Below are positions 1 through 7,950 of a stretch of 38,563 nt of DNA, in pieces. The stretch is from the NCBI RefSeq assembly GCF_027319265.1, contig NZ_DAHVNP010000004.1:1-38563 (forward strand). The letters run 5' to 3'. Below the pieces are notes generated by a model. That model was not told the origin of the DNA and made no database searches. It saw only the letters and a list, made by a program, of their open reading frames with translations. Numbering within the stretch: the stretch's first letter is position 1; each line of letters opens with the position of its first letter. The DNA comes from Ferrimicrobium sp. GTDB taxonomy: Bacteria > Actinomycetota > Acidimicrobiia > Acidimicrobiales > Acidimicrobiaceae. Made by a program: the position numbers and the translations under genes.

Positions 1-2115
1 CTAGCTGACAAGGGTGTCCGCCTTGCCAACTTCCATACGACCTCACTCTGTTCGCCTACCCGAGCCTGTCTGCTTACCGGTCGCAATCATCATCGCAGTG
101 GGATGGGCAGAGTAGCCGATCTGGCCATCGGTTTTCCTGGATATTATGGAAAACCGCCAAAAGAGAACGGCTTTCTCTCGGAGGTCCTGCGCAACGTTGG
201 GTTCGCCACCTATGCGGTCGGCAAGTGGCACCTGACACCCGACGATGAGACGCACATGGCGGCCTCGAGGTCGTCTTGGCCTCTCGGACGTGGTTTTGAT
301 CGCTGGTATGGGTTTCATGGAGGCGAGACGAGCCAGTTCTCCCCTGCTCTCTACCATGACAATCACTCCATCCGCCCCCCACGTCCGTATGTTGAGGGGT
401 ATCATCTCACCGAGGACCTCACCGACCACGCGATTGAGTTCATCGCTGACCTACGGGCGGTCGAAGTCGATCGTCCCTTCTTCCTGTACTTCTGCCCAGG
501 CGCCTGTCACTCACCGCATCAGCCACCGGAACGATGGGCGCATCGGTATCGTGGGGCCTTCGATGCCGGTTGGGATCGGTGGCGTGAGCAAACGTTCCAT
601 CGGCAGGTTGCCATGGGGTTGTTGCCTGAGGCGACTGTCCTCTCACCGCGACCCGACTGGGTTCGTCCCTTTGACGATCTCAACCAGGAGGAGTCTGCGT
701 TGGCAGCGCGATTCATGGAAAAGTTTGCGAGCTTTCTCTCTGACACTGACGAGCAGATCGGACGGCTGGTGGACTTTCTTGACGATCTAGGAGAACTCGC
801 CAATACGATCATCGTTCTTGTCTCTGATAATGGTGCGAGCGCTGAAGGAGGTCCGGAGGGATCCATCAACGATGTGCGCCTAGCTAATCTTGACCCTGCG
901 ACGACGAGCGAGATGTACGCGAGGATCGATGAGATTGGGGGACCAACCAGTCACAATAACTACCCCTGGGGTTGGACAATGGCTGGCAACACCCCGTTTC
1001 GACGATGGAAACGCGAGGTACACGAGGGCGGAGTCGCTGACCCCTGTATTGTTGCTTGGTCGGCGGGTTCGTTAGCGACCGGAGAGATCCGTCACCAGTA
1101 TGCCCACGCCATCGACGTGCGGGGGACGATTCTGCAGTTGCTAGGGGTTGATGAACCCAGTCATCTCGACTATGTACCGCAGACCTCTGTCGATTCGGCC
1201 AGTTTTGCTTCGATCCTCGCTCCGCACACGGCCAGCGCCTCAGCGATCCGAACGACACAGTATTACGAGATGTTTGGTTCTCGCGCCCTCTACCACGAGG
1301 GATGGAAGGCTGTCACCTTCCATCCGATCGCCCCGCTCTATGATGACAAGAACCCCAACGACGATTTTGATGAAGACCAGTGGGAACTCTACGATGTAGC
1401 CCACGACCTCACCGAGACACGAGACCTGGCAAACGAATACCCTGAACTGCTCGAATCGATGAAGGAACGATGGTGGCGGGAGGCCGAGCAGAACCAGGTG
1501 CTCCCACTCGACAATCGCGTGCTCTGGGCTCTGGTGCACCCTAAACCCGACCAGCGTGGACCGGTGGATATGATGCGCTATTTTCAGGGAGCTTCGCAGG
1601 TCCCGGAGGCAGTGGCGATCGATCTCAAGTATCGGTCGCATCGTCTGCTTGTCGACTTCACCTTGGAACCAGGAGACCCCCCTGCGGGTGTTTTGTTGGC
1701 GCAGGGTTCGGCACTAGGAGGTTGGTCGCTCTATCTTCTCGACGGCTTTGTCCACTACAGCCTCAATCTGTATGGGAAGTCCATCACCACGGTGAAGAGC
1801 ACCTCTCGGGTCACCGCTGGATCGCACTCCGTTCTCTTTGCCTTCACCAAAGACGAACGAGACGGTGGAGACGCACTGTTGCAACTCGACGATGCTGCCG
1901 GCGCGTCCTTGCATGTTGAACGAGTGCCGCCAGCGGGATGGAACGGGGTGGGTGCAGGACTCACCTGTGGCTATGAGTGGGGACCATCGGTAGGGCAGGG
2001 CTACGCGGCTCCCTTCCCATTCCCAGGCATCATCCATCGGGCTCGTATCGAGGCACTTGGGCCCAAGGTGCGCGATCCACTCGCGGAGATCGAGGCGATC
2101 TTATCCCAGCAGTGA
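1..2115 (+). CDS. Arylsulfatase (sulfatase family), 5' end outside window
   Basis: Type I sulfatase, which hydrolyses sulfate esters using a formylglycine made from an active-site Cys. The frame is open from base 1, so the true start lies upstream; 704 codons are present. The signature CSPTR is encoded at 49-63, with the modifiable Cys at 49-51, preceded by NFHTTSL as in the family and followed by a TGR. Further sulfatase landmarks are YAVGKWHL (the GKWH motif), FLYFCPGACHSPHQPP, VSDNGAS (metal-binding DNG) and a C-terminal beta-rich region. An ATG at 103 lies after the catalytic Cys and cannot be the start. Overall length and motif order resemble the roughly 780-residue actinobacterial arylsulfatases, so about 70-80 residues are probably missing. 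A formylglycine-generating enzyme would be needed but is not in this window. Natural substrate unknown. Confidence 0.93.
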   Translation, partial: LADKGVRLANFHTTSLCSPTRACLLTGRNHHRSGMGRVADLAIGFPGYYGKPPKENGFLSEVLRNVGFATYAVGKWHLTPDDETHMAASRSSWPLGRGFDRWYGFHGGETSQFSPALYHDNHSIRPPRPYVEGYHLTEDLTDHAIEFIADLRAVEVDRPFFLYFCPGACHSPHQPPERWAHRYRGAFDAGWDRWREQTFHRQVAMGLLPEATVLSPRPDWVRPFDDLNQEESALAARFMEKFASFLSDTDEQIGRLVDFLDDLGELANTIIVLVSDNGASAEGGPEGSINDVRLANLDPATTSEMYARIDEIGGPTSHNNYPWGWTMAGNTPFRRWKREVHEGGVADPCIVAWSAGSLATGEIRHQYAHAIDVRGTILQLLGVDEPSHLDYVPQTSVDSASFASILAPHTASASAIRTTQYYEMFGSRALYHEGWKAVTFHPIAPLYDDKNPNDDFDEDQWELYDVAHDLTETRDLANEYPELLESMKERWWREAEQNQVLPLDNRVLWALVHPKPDQRGPVDMMRYFQGASQVPEAVAIDLKYRSHRLLVDFTLEPGDPPAGVLLAQGSALGGWSLYLLDGFVHYSLNLYGKSITTVKSTSRVTAGSHSVLFAFTKDERDGGDALLQLDDAAGASLHVERVPPAGWNGVGAGLTCGYEWGPSVGQGYAAPFPFPGIIHRARIEALGPKVRDPLAEIEAILSQQ

Positions 2116-2664
2116 CGGTTTGGTTGAGTCCAACACCAAATTGGTGATGTCGGTACAATATCGTGCATGTGTCTGGGGCTTGTTGTGAAAGGAGTGTGCG
2201 TGAGATGCTGCAGCGACGATCGCTTGAAACCAAGATAAGCTTCCTCGATCCCCGTACGAACCCGTAGAGATGTCGGCCGGGATCTATCGTTGATCGATGA
2301 GGCCACTGAGGGGTAGCCCGTTCGTGAGGCAGCTGAGAATCCATGTCTGGTCGGGTTTATGATCTCCAACAGGTGTGTCCTGTAAACACAGCTTAGCTCC
2401 AGGGGCATCGGTGTTGCTACTGAGCTTGGCAACGACTGTGTGCCGAAGGCTTGGCGAGGACACACGCAGGCCGCCATTGGATAGGAGAGCTCGCTGGCCA
2501 GTTGCACGTCGCTGTCGATTGCAGACCGCTATCGATGCAATGTGGTTGGTCCCCACGGTCGTCTGCGCGTTCTGGCTGGCCGACGCCTCCTATACACGAC
2601 AACTTGTGCCCGTAGGTCTTCACGGCCTGTGCCGTGCGATCACGCCTGCGCTACGCTCAAAGAT
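2116..2664. other. Spacer with decayed sequence and a possible 20-codon ORF
   Basis: About 550 bases with no convincing gene. One promoter-like unit is visible: CACCAAATTGGTG (2134-2146), TACAAT (2154-2159), an AAAGGAG ribosome site (2188-2194) and an ATG at 2205 opening a reading frame of only 20 codons that ends at 2267. This could be the 5' remnant of a lost gene, a leader peptide, or chance. The reading frames after it are broken by many stops, and the longer frames on either strand have no recognisable motif. Confidence 0.4.
2134..2159 (+). promoter_or_regulatory. Inverted repeat plus -10-like element
   Basis: CACCAAATTGGTG is a 6-bp inverted repeat around one central base. It sits 7 bases upstream of TACAAT, where a repressor or activator could contact a promoter. 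No good -35 is seen at standard spacing. The role is inferred only from position. Confidence 0.25.
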
Positions 2665-3279
2665 ATGACACAGCGATGGTGGACCTCGGACTTGCATCTC
2701 GGACATGAGAATATTCTCCACCATACCCATCGTCCCTACGGAAACATCGATGATATGAACATCGATCTGATTGAGCGTTGGAATGATCGGGTAGACCCCG
2801 AAGATGAGGTCTATGTGCTTGGCGATGTCGCGATGGGTGCCATCTCTGAGATGCTTAAACTTATTGGGCTCTTCCATGGGACGAAGTTGCTGGTGCCCGG
2901 GAATCATGATCGGTGCTGGGAGGGGTTACGCACCAAGAAAAAAAGTCAAGTCGACCAATGGCGTGCTGAGTATAGTGCGGCAGGTTTCGTACTCCTGGGA
3001 AGTGAAGAGGAAATCCAACTCGGTGACCGTACGGTGACGGTATCGCACTTCCCCTACTATGGGGACAGTCGGGAGACGGAGCGTTTTGTCGAATTTCGGC
3101 CTATCGATCGGGGCCAATGGCTCATCCACGGACATGTGCATGAAAAGTGGCGTCAGCGTGAACGGATGATCAACGTTGGGGTCGATGCCTGGGGTGGAGT
3201 TCCGGTCGCTGAGGCTGAACTAATCGAGTTGATCGACGCTGGTCCCGAAGAGTTGCCACGAATCGTATGGAGGCGATAA
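2665..3279 (+). CDS. Calcineurin-like metallophosphoesterase
   Basis: A 204-residue cytoplasmic protein with every metal-binding block of the calcineurin-like phosphoesterase fold: DLHLGH near residue 8, VLGDVAMG, VPGNHDRC, VSHFPYY and IHGHVHEKW. These ligate a dinuclear metal centre that hydrolyses phosphomono- or diesters. The physiological substrate cannot be told from sequence; small stand-alone members of this type are often annotated simply as phosphoesterases. The start at 2665 is chosen because MTQRWWTSDLHLGH is the family N-terminus; a longer in-frame start at 2542 would add 41 residues of unusual Arg/Cys-rich sequence. There is no Shine-Dalgarno, but TACGCT (2652-2657) lies 7 bases before the ATG, compatible with a leaderless transcript. 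It has no obvious functional partner among its neighbours. Confidence 0.9.
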   Translation: MTQRWWTSDLHLGHENILHHTHRPYGNIDDMNIDLIERWNDRVDPEDEVYVLGDVAMGAISEMLKLIGLFHGTKLLVPGNHDRCWEGLRTKKKSQVDQWRAEYSAAGFVLLGSEEEIQLGDRTVTVSHFPYYGDSRETERFVEFRPIDRGQWLIHGHVHEKWRQRERMINVGVDAWGGVPVAEAELIELIDAGPEELPRIVWRR

Positions 3280-3739
3280 AGCTCAACAGCTTTGCCTCAA
3301 GGGAGATCCCGGTTCAGCGTCGTCAGCTCTCCGGAACAAGCAGTTCTGGAACGGCGGTACCAGCCTATAGCGTCCGTTTCGCACTGTCCAGTGCGACTGT
3401 TTGTCGATATAGCGTGACGCATTCCAAGGCAAAGATAGAGAAACGAGAAAGGAGAACAGAGTGTAGCGTCCGTCGCTTGAACCGGCATCGACTAAACGGA
3501 TGCGTCTATTGTGGGACGGGCCCAATCGGGATCGGGTAGACCAGGCTTGGCCTGAGTGACGGTAGAACGTGCGCACTACTTACCTTCTAAGACGCTTGCA
3601 GTAAGAACGTGTTGACCAAGGATTTCGGTGGTACCAAAGAGTTTCCTCACCGAGCTAGCGAGCTATCTCCTCGGACAAGCGGTCTGGGCCGCAGTCGATA
3701 ACGGTGTAATGGCTCGGTACCCCAAGGTCTTGGGTAGCG
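3280..3739. other. Spacer without recognisable gene
   Basis: About 460 bases between the phosphoesterase and the end of the leftward DNA-binding gene. Frames longer than 60 codons exist on both strands but have no motif, no ribosome site and odd composition. Two similar short stretches (TAGCGTCCGT near 3368 and near 3463) are the only repetition I noticed. It is probably decayed accessory DNA. Confidence 0.4.
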
Positions 3740-4156
3740 CTATTGCGAGGGGCGATCGTCCTTGGAGTGGCGTTGGGCGGATGGTCGAAAGCCCGCAGAC
3801 AAACCTTGATGACTATCGGAACCGCCAAGCCAGGAGAGCACAGCGTGTTGGGAGAAGCGCCACTTGTCGCCAAAGCACCGACCGGGCAGTTCCCCGGCGT
3901 TGACCCGTGCCATAATAGCCTCTGGGTCGAGTTTTAAGAAGTGGGCCAACTCATCAAGCGTTAAAACCTCCTCAATGGGGATCTCCAAAGAGCGCTCGAC
4001 ATATCCTTGGCCTAGTGGCTCGCCCTCTAGAGATTCAGCCAGCAGACCAGAGACAAGATCCTGTTTTGTACGTCCAAGGGCATGCGCTCTCGCGTCGAGT
4101 TGGCGCGCCTGGGTGACAGGAATACGAACAAACAATGCGGCGAGTGCTTCGGCCAT
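3740..4156 (-). CDS. Small DNA-binding protein, excisionase/MerR-like helix-turn-helix
   Basis: A 138-residue protein that I cannot name. Residues about 8-45 (FVRIPVTQARQLDARAHALG and the following TKQDLVSGLLAESL) resemble a ribbon-helix-helix type module. Residues about 65-112 (LTLDELAHFLKLDPEAIMA, then a stretch ending SWLGG) match the excisionase/helix-turn-helix domain seen in Xis-like regulators and some antitoxins. The last 25 residues are Ser/Arg-rich and may be non-native. A 32-bp perfect palindrome lies 12 bases upstream of the start, suggesting autoregulation. No toxin-like or integrase gene follows it; the downstream DNA looks decayed. The most economical view is an orphan regulator, or an antitoxin/excisionase left from a mobile element. 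Function is inferred, not established. Confidence 0.65.
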   Translation of the reverse strand: MAEALAALFVRIPVTQARQLDARAHALGRTKQDLVSGLLAESLEGEPLGQGYVERSLEIPIEEVLTLDELAHFLKLDPEAIMARVNAGELPGRCFGDKWRFSQHAVLSWLGGSDSHQGLSAGFRPSAQRHSKDDRPSQ

Positions 4157-4168
4157 GGCTTCTCAGTC

Positions 4169-4200
4169 TAGCTGCTTGCTATCATGATAGCAAGCAGCTA
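4169..4200. promoter_or_regulatory. 32-bp perfect palindrome (putative operator)
   Basis: The 16-base arm TAGCTGCTTGCTATCA is followed immediately by its exact reverse complement, with no spacer. It lies 12 bases upstream of the leftward DNA-binding gene. In that gene's orientation the centre contains TATCAT, a reasonable -10 hexamer, so a dimer or tetramer bound here would block the promoter. The palindrome itself is seen directly; the operator role is inferred. Confidence 0.55.
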
Positions 4201-4332
4201 CGTTCAGCTGCGAAACCATTCTTCTTTGCCTACCGGCTTCGCACTACGTAACCCGAACGAGTATGTCAGGCGGCCGAGGTGGCAGGCTCTGACGTGATCT
4301 GCACCCACGTTCACATGGAACAGCATCTGTCC

Positions 4333-4413
4333 TCACTCGAACCATTTGCTTTCGTAGCAGCTTGGATCGAACGCATCCGGATCTTTCCGTTGGTACTCGA
4401 CAACGACTTCCAT
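4333..4413 (-). pseudogene. Possible C-terminal gene remnant beside the IS element
   Basis: Between the palindrome and the IS630-like element, a leftward frame reads MEVVVEYQRKDPDAF... and ends SKWFE at a TGA (4333-4335). The 26 residues have normal protein composition and abut the insertion site, so this may be the tail of a gene cut by the IS. The other side of the IS offers no clear partner. Low confidence because it is so short. Confidence 0.2.
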
Positions 4414-4417
4414 CGTC

Positions 4418-4428
4418 CTAGTGTCCCT
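4418..4428 (+). repeat. Left terminal inverted repeat of the IS630-like element
   Basis: CTAGTGTCCCT at the left end matches, inverted, the sequence at 5648-5658. The TA at 4419-4420 is the presumed duplicated target. The transposase stop codon (TAG on the minus strand, 4418-4420) overlaps it. Confidence 0.7.
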
Positions 4429-5570
4429 CCTCAGAAGTTTGCGGAGAAACAATAGGCTCCAGGTATTTCTGCATAGAAGCGAAGATCTCGTCGGCGCTCT
4501 TGGTCGAGATGAAGGGCTTGGGGTTCTCGTTCCAGGCTTTGGTCCACTTGGTAATTCCTCTGTTAAGTTCGGTGACGCTGCGCTGGAGGTACTTGGTGGT
4601 TAACGCTGAGAACCATCTCTCTACCTGGTTCATCCAGGACGAGTACGTTGGTGTGAAGTGGAACTCGAAACGGGGATGGGCTAGGAGCCAGGTTCTCACC
4701 GACTCGGTCTTATGGGCTGCGTAGTTGTCTAAGACAACGTGAACTCCCAGCTCCTTGGATACTTGTCGGTCGATAAGCTCTAAGAACTGAAATGAATTCA
4801 ACTGCCCTGTGGGCGTTCCTCATCTTGGTGATAACCTTGCCCGAGGCGACATCAAGGGCAGCGTAGAGATTACTAATACCATTGCGCTTGTACTCGGTCG
4901 TACGACGCAGAGGAACCCCTGGCACCATGGGGAGCATGGGCTGGGTACGGTTCAGAGCTTGCACCTGGGTCTTCTCGTCGACGCGAGAGTTCGATCGTGC
5001 GCCTCAGGTGGGTTGAGATAGATACCAGCAACGTCTCTGACCTTCTCGGTGAACTCAGGGTCATTGGAGATGGTAAAGCTCTCGACCATGTGAGGTTTGA
5101 GCCCAAAGGTTCGCCAGATCCACCGCAGCCGTAGAGGGGGATACGCCAGCGAGAGCTGCCATGGTGTTGGTTGACCAATGGGTTGATGAGTCGGGTGGAT
5201 CAGTCGTGGTAGTGAGTTTGATAATCTCTGCGATCTTGTCATCTCCATGGGTTCTTGGAGTCCCAGATCTTGGTGCATCCGAGAGTGTCTTTACCCCAAA
5301 CAATGAGAACCGCCTTCTCCACTTATCTACTGTTTGAGCTGATAGGGAGAGTTTTCTGGCAATCTCGGTGGTCCCCATCCCCTCAGCTGCGTACAAAGCG
5401 ATCTTGGCACGACGTACCTGAGCCTGCGGGGCCGTTGTTTGACGAACAAGGGCTTCTAAGCGCTCTCGTTCCTCCGCAGAGAGCGTCACGTGATAGAGGA
5501 TCGGGCGTCCACCGACGTTCCTTCCACGATCCTCGTCTGTTGATTGCTCTTCTTGCTTTCCCATAACCAA
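4418..5570 (-). pseudogene. IS630-family transposase, three frameshifts
   Basis: Four overlapping reading-frame pieces together make one IS630 transposase. Residues from 5570 to about 5130 carry the N-terminal helix-turn-helix (LSAEERERLEALVRQ, then TEIARKLSLSAQTVDKWRRRF). The frame then shifts to continue at [15 protein letters not shown] to about 5000. It shifts back for [17 protein letters not shown] and ALDVASGKVI to about 4790. It shifts once more for VVLDNYAAHK, FTPTYSSWMNQVERWF and the end. The DDE triad is still visible as VDEK, LDNY and NQVERW, so decay is recent or caused by small indels rather than large deletions. All neighbouring genes outside the accessory stretch are intact, which argues against sequencing error. 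Confidence 0.85.
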
Positions 5571-5657
5571 TCCCCTCCCAGAGTAGATACCAACTGGGAT
5601 AACCAGGCGTAAGGGTTGAAAATTCCTTATTGAGGGAATTTCCGGCTAGGGACACTA
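4419..5657 (-). mobile_element. IS630-family insertion sequence, inactive
   Basis: An element of about 1.24 kb. Both ends carry GTGTCCCT preceded by TA: the left end at 4419-4428, and its reverse complement AGGGACACTA at 5648-5657. Matching continues imperfectly for about 20 bases inward. TA duplication at the target is the hallmark of the IS630/Tc1-mariner group, which agrees with the encoded transposase. The transposase is frameshifted, so the copy cannot move on its own. Confidence 0.8.
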
Positions 5658-5658
5658 G
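5648..5658 (-). repeat. Right terminal inverted repeat of the IS630-like element
   Basis: AGGGACACTAG is the inverted partner of the sequence at 4418-4428. A further AATTCC/GGAATT pair lies just inside this end (about 5620-5640). Confidence 0.7.
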
Positions 5659-6022
5659 AGTTTCGGCAGCTTCCCCTTGGTGGTCCAGAGTTACGCGAAC
5701 TCCTGGTCCAGAGTTGCGCGAATCGTTACTCCAGAGATATAAGAACAATCTGCTCCGCAAGGGCTTGAGGAATACTTCACCTCCTTCCGAACATGCTCTG
5801 TTCCTGAGACCACCGAGCTAACGAACCAGAACCCAGGTAATCACCCACTGAACTGGCGTCTCTACACTGGACCCTATCGATAACCGACCAGATCGTGTAC
5901 ATTTGCCCTTGGCGAAACTTTGCTAGAGGAGCGCGATAGGAGACTCGAGTTAAAGACTTTGCGAAACGGGCCGATGCCGATGACAGCTGCGCTACCACCC
6001 CCAGCCCAGACAGGAGCAGGAA
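5659..6022. other. Spacer with repeat remnants upstream of the glycosylation island
   Basis: About 360 bases. Apart from the tandem repeat at 5681-5722 I see no gene. Base composition shifts toward A/T near 5900, marking the left boundary of the following island. An AGGAG ribosome site lies just before the ATG at 6023. Confidence 0.4.
5681..5722. repeat. Tandem 19-bp direct repeat, IS-end-like
   Basis: TGGTCCAGAGTTACGCGAA (5681-5699) is repeated as TGGTCCAGAGTTGCGCGAA (5704-5722), with a partial third CTCCAGAG near 5730. Short tandem TGGTCCAG-type repeats occur at the ends of IS21-type and related elements, so this may be a leftover end of a second insertion sequence. That assignment is from memory of the pattern and is inference; no transposase of that type is in the window. 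Confidence 0.5.
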
Positions 6023-6493
6023 ATGAAAACCGCCACCATGACCGCCACATCAAGTGTGCAACATTCCAATTCCTATTACGTCCCAGTCGGCGACTACACA
6101 CCTTCCGAACGAAAACCACATTACCTTGACAATGCCTTAACAACAGGCCAGATAACATGTGGAGCCCTATCGGAAGACCTTGAAGAGAGAATTGCCCAAG
6201 CTCACGGGAAACGGTTCGGAATATTCATGAATAGCAGAAGTTCGGCGCTATACATCGCCCTCGCCGCCTTGAAGCAACACGATGGCTGGGAAGACGGAGA
6301 CGCAATCATTTTTCCAGGAACGATATTTGTAGCAACAGCAAACGTAGTCCTTCACAACGGCCTACGTCCAATCTTTGTCGACGTTCACATCAACTCTTTC
6401 AACATCAGACCAGACCTAATCGAAGGCCGTATAACCGCGTGCACGAAATGGATCCCTGACAGCATCGACGAATACTTCGGAACTACAAAATGA
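6023..6493 (+). pseudogene. DegT/DnrJ/EryC1/StrS aminotransferase with internal deletion
   Basis: The first ~138 residues are the N-terminal part of a PLP-dependent sugar aminotransferase (DegT family): NALTTGQITCGALSEDLEER, FMNSRSSALYIALAAL, IIFPGTIFVATANVVL and RPIFVDV. Intact members run near 370-400 residues and carry the PLP-binding Lys roughly halfway along. Here the protein jumps at about residue 139 (base ~6440) to a 17-residue tail, CTKWIPDSIDEYFGTTK, so the catalytic Lys and most of the fold are lost. The stop overlaps the next gene's start as ATGA, an operon-like junction, so an in-frame internal deletion is a better explanation than simple truncation. The ribosome site AGGAG is present. 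The intact enzyme would have aminated a nucleotide-linked keto-sugar for glycan assembly. Confidence 0.75.
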
Positions 6494-7650
6494 CATCCCA
6501 TGCTGTAGTCTGGGTAGGACCGTACCTGTCAACTACTGGATATGGCGCTGTCACTCGCAACTACATCGGAGCGATGGCACTCCATGCGCAGAACATCTAT
6601 GTAGTCAATATAGGAGAGGATCAGCAAAAATATATTAGCGAACTGGAGAGCGAAAGGCTGTCGCTGTATTCAGCCCCAGTGAAGGTGGCAGAACAACACG
6701 TTATACTTGTAATAAATCTCACTCCAAACGAAGCCAGGGAAATCCTAAACCCTATGCTAAACATCCTTAGACATCTGGGTTGTGCAGTCACTAAAACAGT
6801 AAAGGTAACAATCTTCGAAACACACTCACTTCCGCCCACTTGGTTGCCAGCACTAAACGAATTTGACGCTGTCATAGTTCCTAGCCAATTCAATCAGCAG
6901 ACGTTTACTTACGCAGCATATTCCAAGGAGAACACCTACGTAGTGCCTTATGCAATAGATCACAGCCAATTCTATCCGAACCACCGAACCAGGAAATCGT
7001 ATCATAACATTGGCTATCTCTTCGGCCTCTCCCATCGCAAGGGAGTAGAACTGCTACTAGAAGCATATACAATAGCCTTCACGGATCGCGACGATACCCT
7101 TCTAACCCTAAAGTCGACGACACACGTAGGGTCAGGCGGAATAACACTACTAAGTAACATAAAAGAATTCCTAGTACGTAGATTCGGGAAAACACAGCTG
7201 AACCATCTACCTCGCATTAGCATCGAGATCGGACCGACAACGAACGACCAACTACGTGACTTCTACTGGAGCCTCGACCTCTATGTATCGACTGACCGCG
7301 CCACTGGATGGGGAATGCCAACCATGGAAGCGATGGCTTGCGGTAAACTGGTAAGTGCAATAGACTACGGTGGTGGAACAACTTTCCTCCACACATGGAA
7401 CGGTTATCCAATCCCAACCACTGGACGCTTAGTTCCAGTTGATGGACGACTACTGGATGCTGCACCGATATATGCTGGTCAACAATGGGAAGAAACGACC
7501 GCAACGGCCCTTGCAGAAACCATGACTTCCGCTTTAGTTGATTCCTCACACCAAGAGAAGAGAGCCGCCGCCCTTGAGGCAACTCGACACTTTTCATTCA
7601 CAACTGTCGGATTACAACTCTTAAACTGCTTGGAATCAATCGGCACGTGA
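6490..7650 (+). CDS. GT4-type glycosyltransferase
   Basis: A 386-residue soluble retaining glycosyltransferase of the GT-B fold, family GT4. Visible blocks are GPYLSTTGYGAVTRNYIGAM (N-terminal acceptor-side loop), DAVIVPSQFN (start of the second lobe), GLSHRKGVELLLEAY (donor-binding R-K) and the final RATGWGMPTMEAMACGK motif followed by DYGGGTTFL. In the usual E-x7-E donor motif the first Glu is Thr (Thr272), while the second is kept (Glu280); this may alter the donor or weaken activity. The start overlaps the preceding aminotransferase stop (ATGA), so translation is probably coupled. The sequence is A/T-richer than the backbone. It would act on a cell-surface glycan or glycoprotein; donor and acceptor are unknown. 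Confidence 0.85.
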   Translation: MTSHAVVWVGPYLSTTGYGAVTRNYIGAMALHAQNIYVVNIGEDQQKYISELESERLSLYSAPVKVAEQHVILVINLTPNEAREILNPMLNILRHLGCAVTKTVKVTIFETHSLPPTWLPALNEFDAVIVPSQFNQQTFTYAAYSKENTYVVPYAIDHSQFYPNHRTRKSYHNIGYLFGLSHRKGVELLLEAYTIAFTDRDDTLLTLKSTTHVGSGGITLLSNIKEFLVRRFGKTQLNHLPRISIEIGPTTNDQLRDFYWSLDLYVSTDRATGWGMPTMEAMACGKLVSAIDYGGGTTFLHTWNGYPIPTTGRLVPVDGRLLDAAPIYAGQQWEETTATALAETMTSALVDSSHQEKRAAALEATRHFSFTTVGLQLLNCLESIGT

Positions 7651-7950
7651 ACTCACCTTCCGACCCAGTGGGACTCCACCTTCACAACCTTGGCCCACAA
7701 AATACTCGTGTCAAGAAACGAATGTGCCATGCATCGACGTCAAATATTAATATCGCAACAAGTAATGGTGCCAGGCTGACGATAATCCACAACATCACGA
7801 CCAGTTACGGCCGGCCCACAACCAATGACAATAGCCACCAGAACCTGGTCATAGCAGACCCCACCATTATGAAGCCACCAACACAATATCCCCAACACCC
7901 TCTAACAACAACCCACAAACAGACCATCCCCAATTCCAAGGACATATTCA
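7651..7950 (+). other. Spacer between glycosyltransferases; dubious low-complexity frame
   Basis: A frame of 108 codons from GTG 7647 to 7973 overlaps both neighbours slightly and so looks operon-like. Its translation is very rich in Thr, Asn, His and Pro, with no motif and no hydrophobic core. I regard it as decayed coding DNA or spurious. AAGGAC at about 7938 can serve as the ribosome site of the next gene. Confidence 0.4.

Noticed and set aside
2001-2507. 168-codon minus-strand frame after the sulfatase
   Set aside because: It overlaps the conserved sulfatase C-terminus and shows no recognisable domain; treated as chance.
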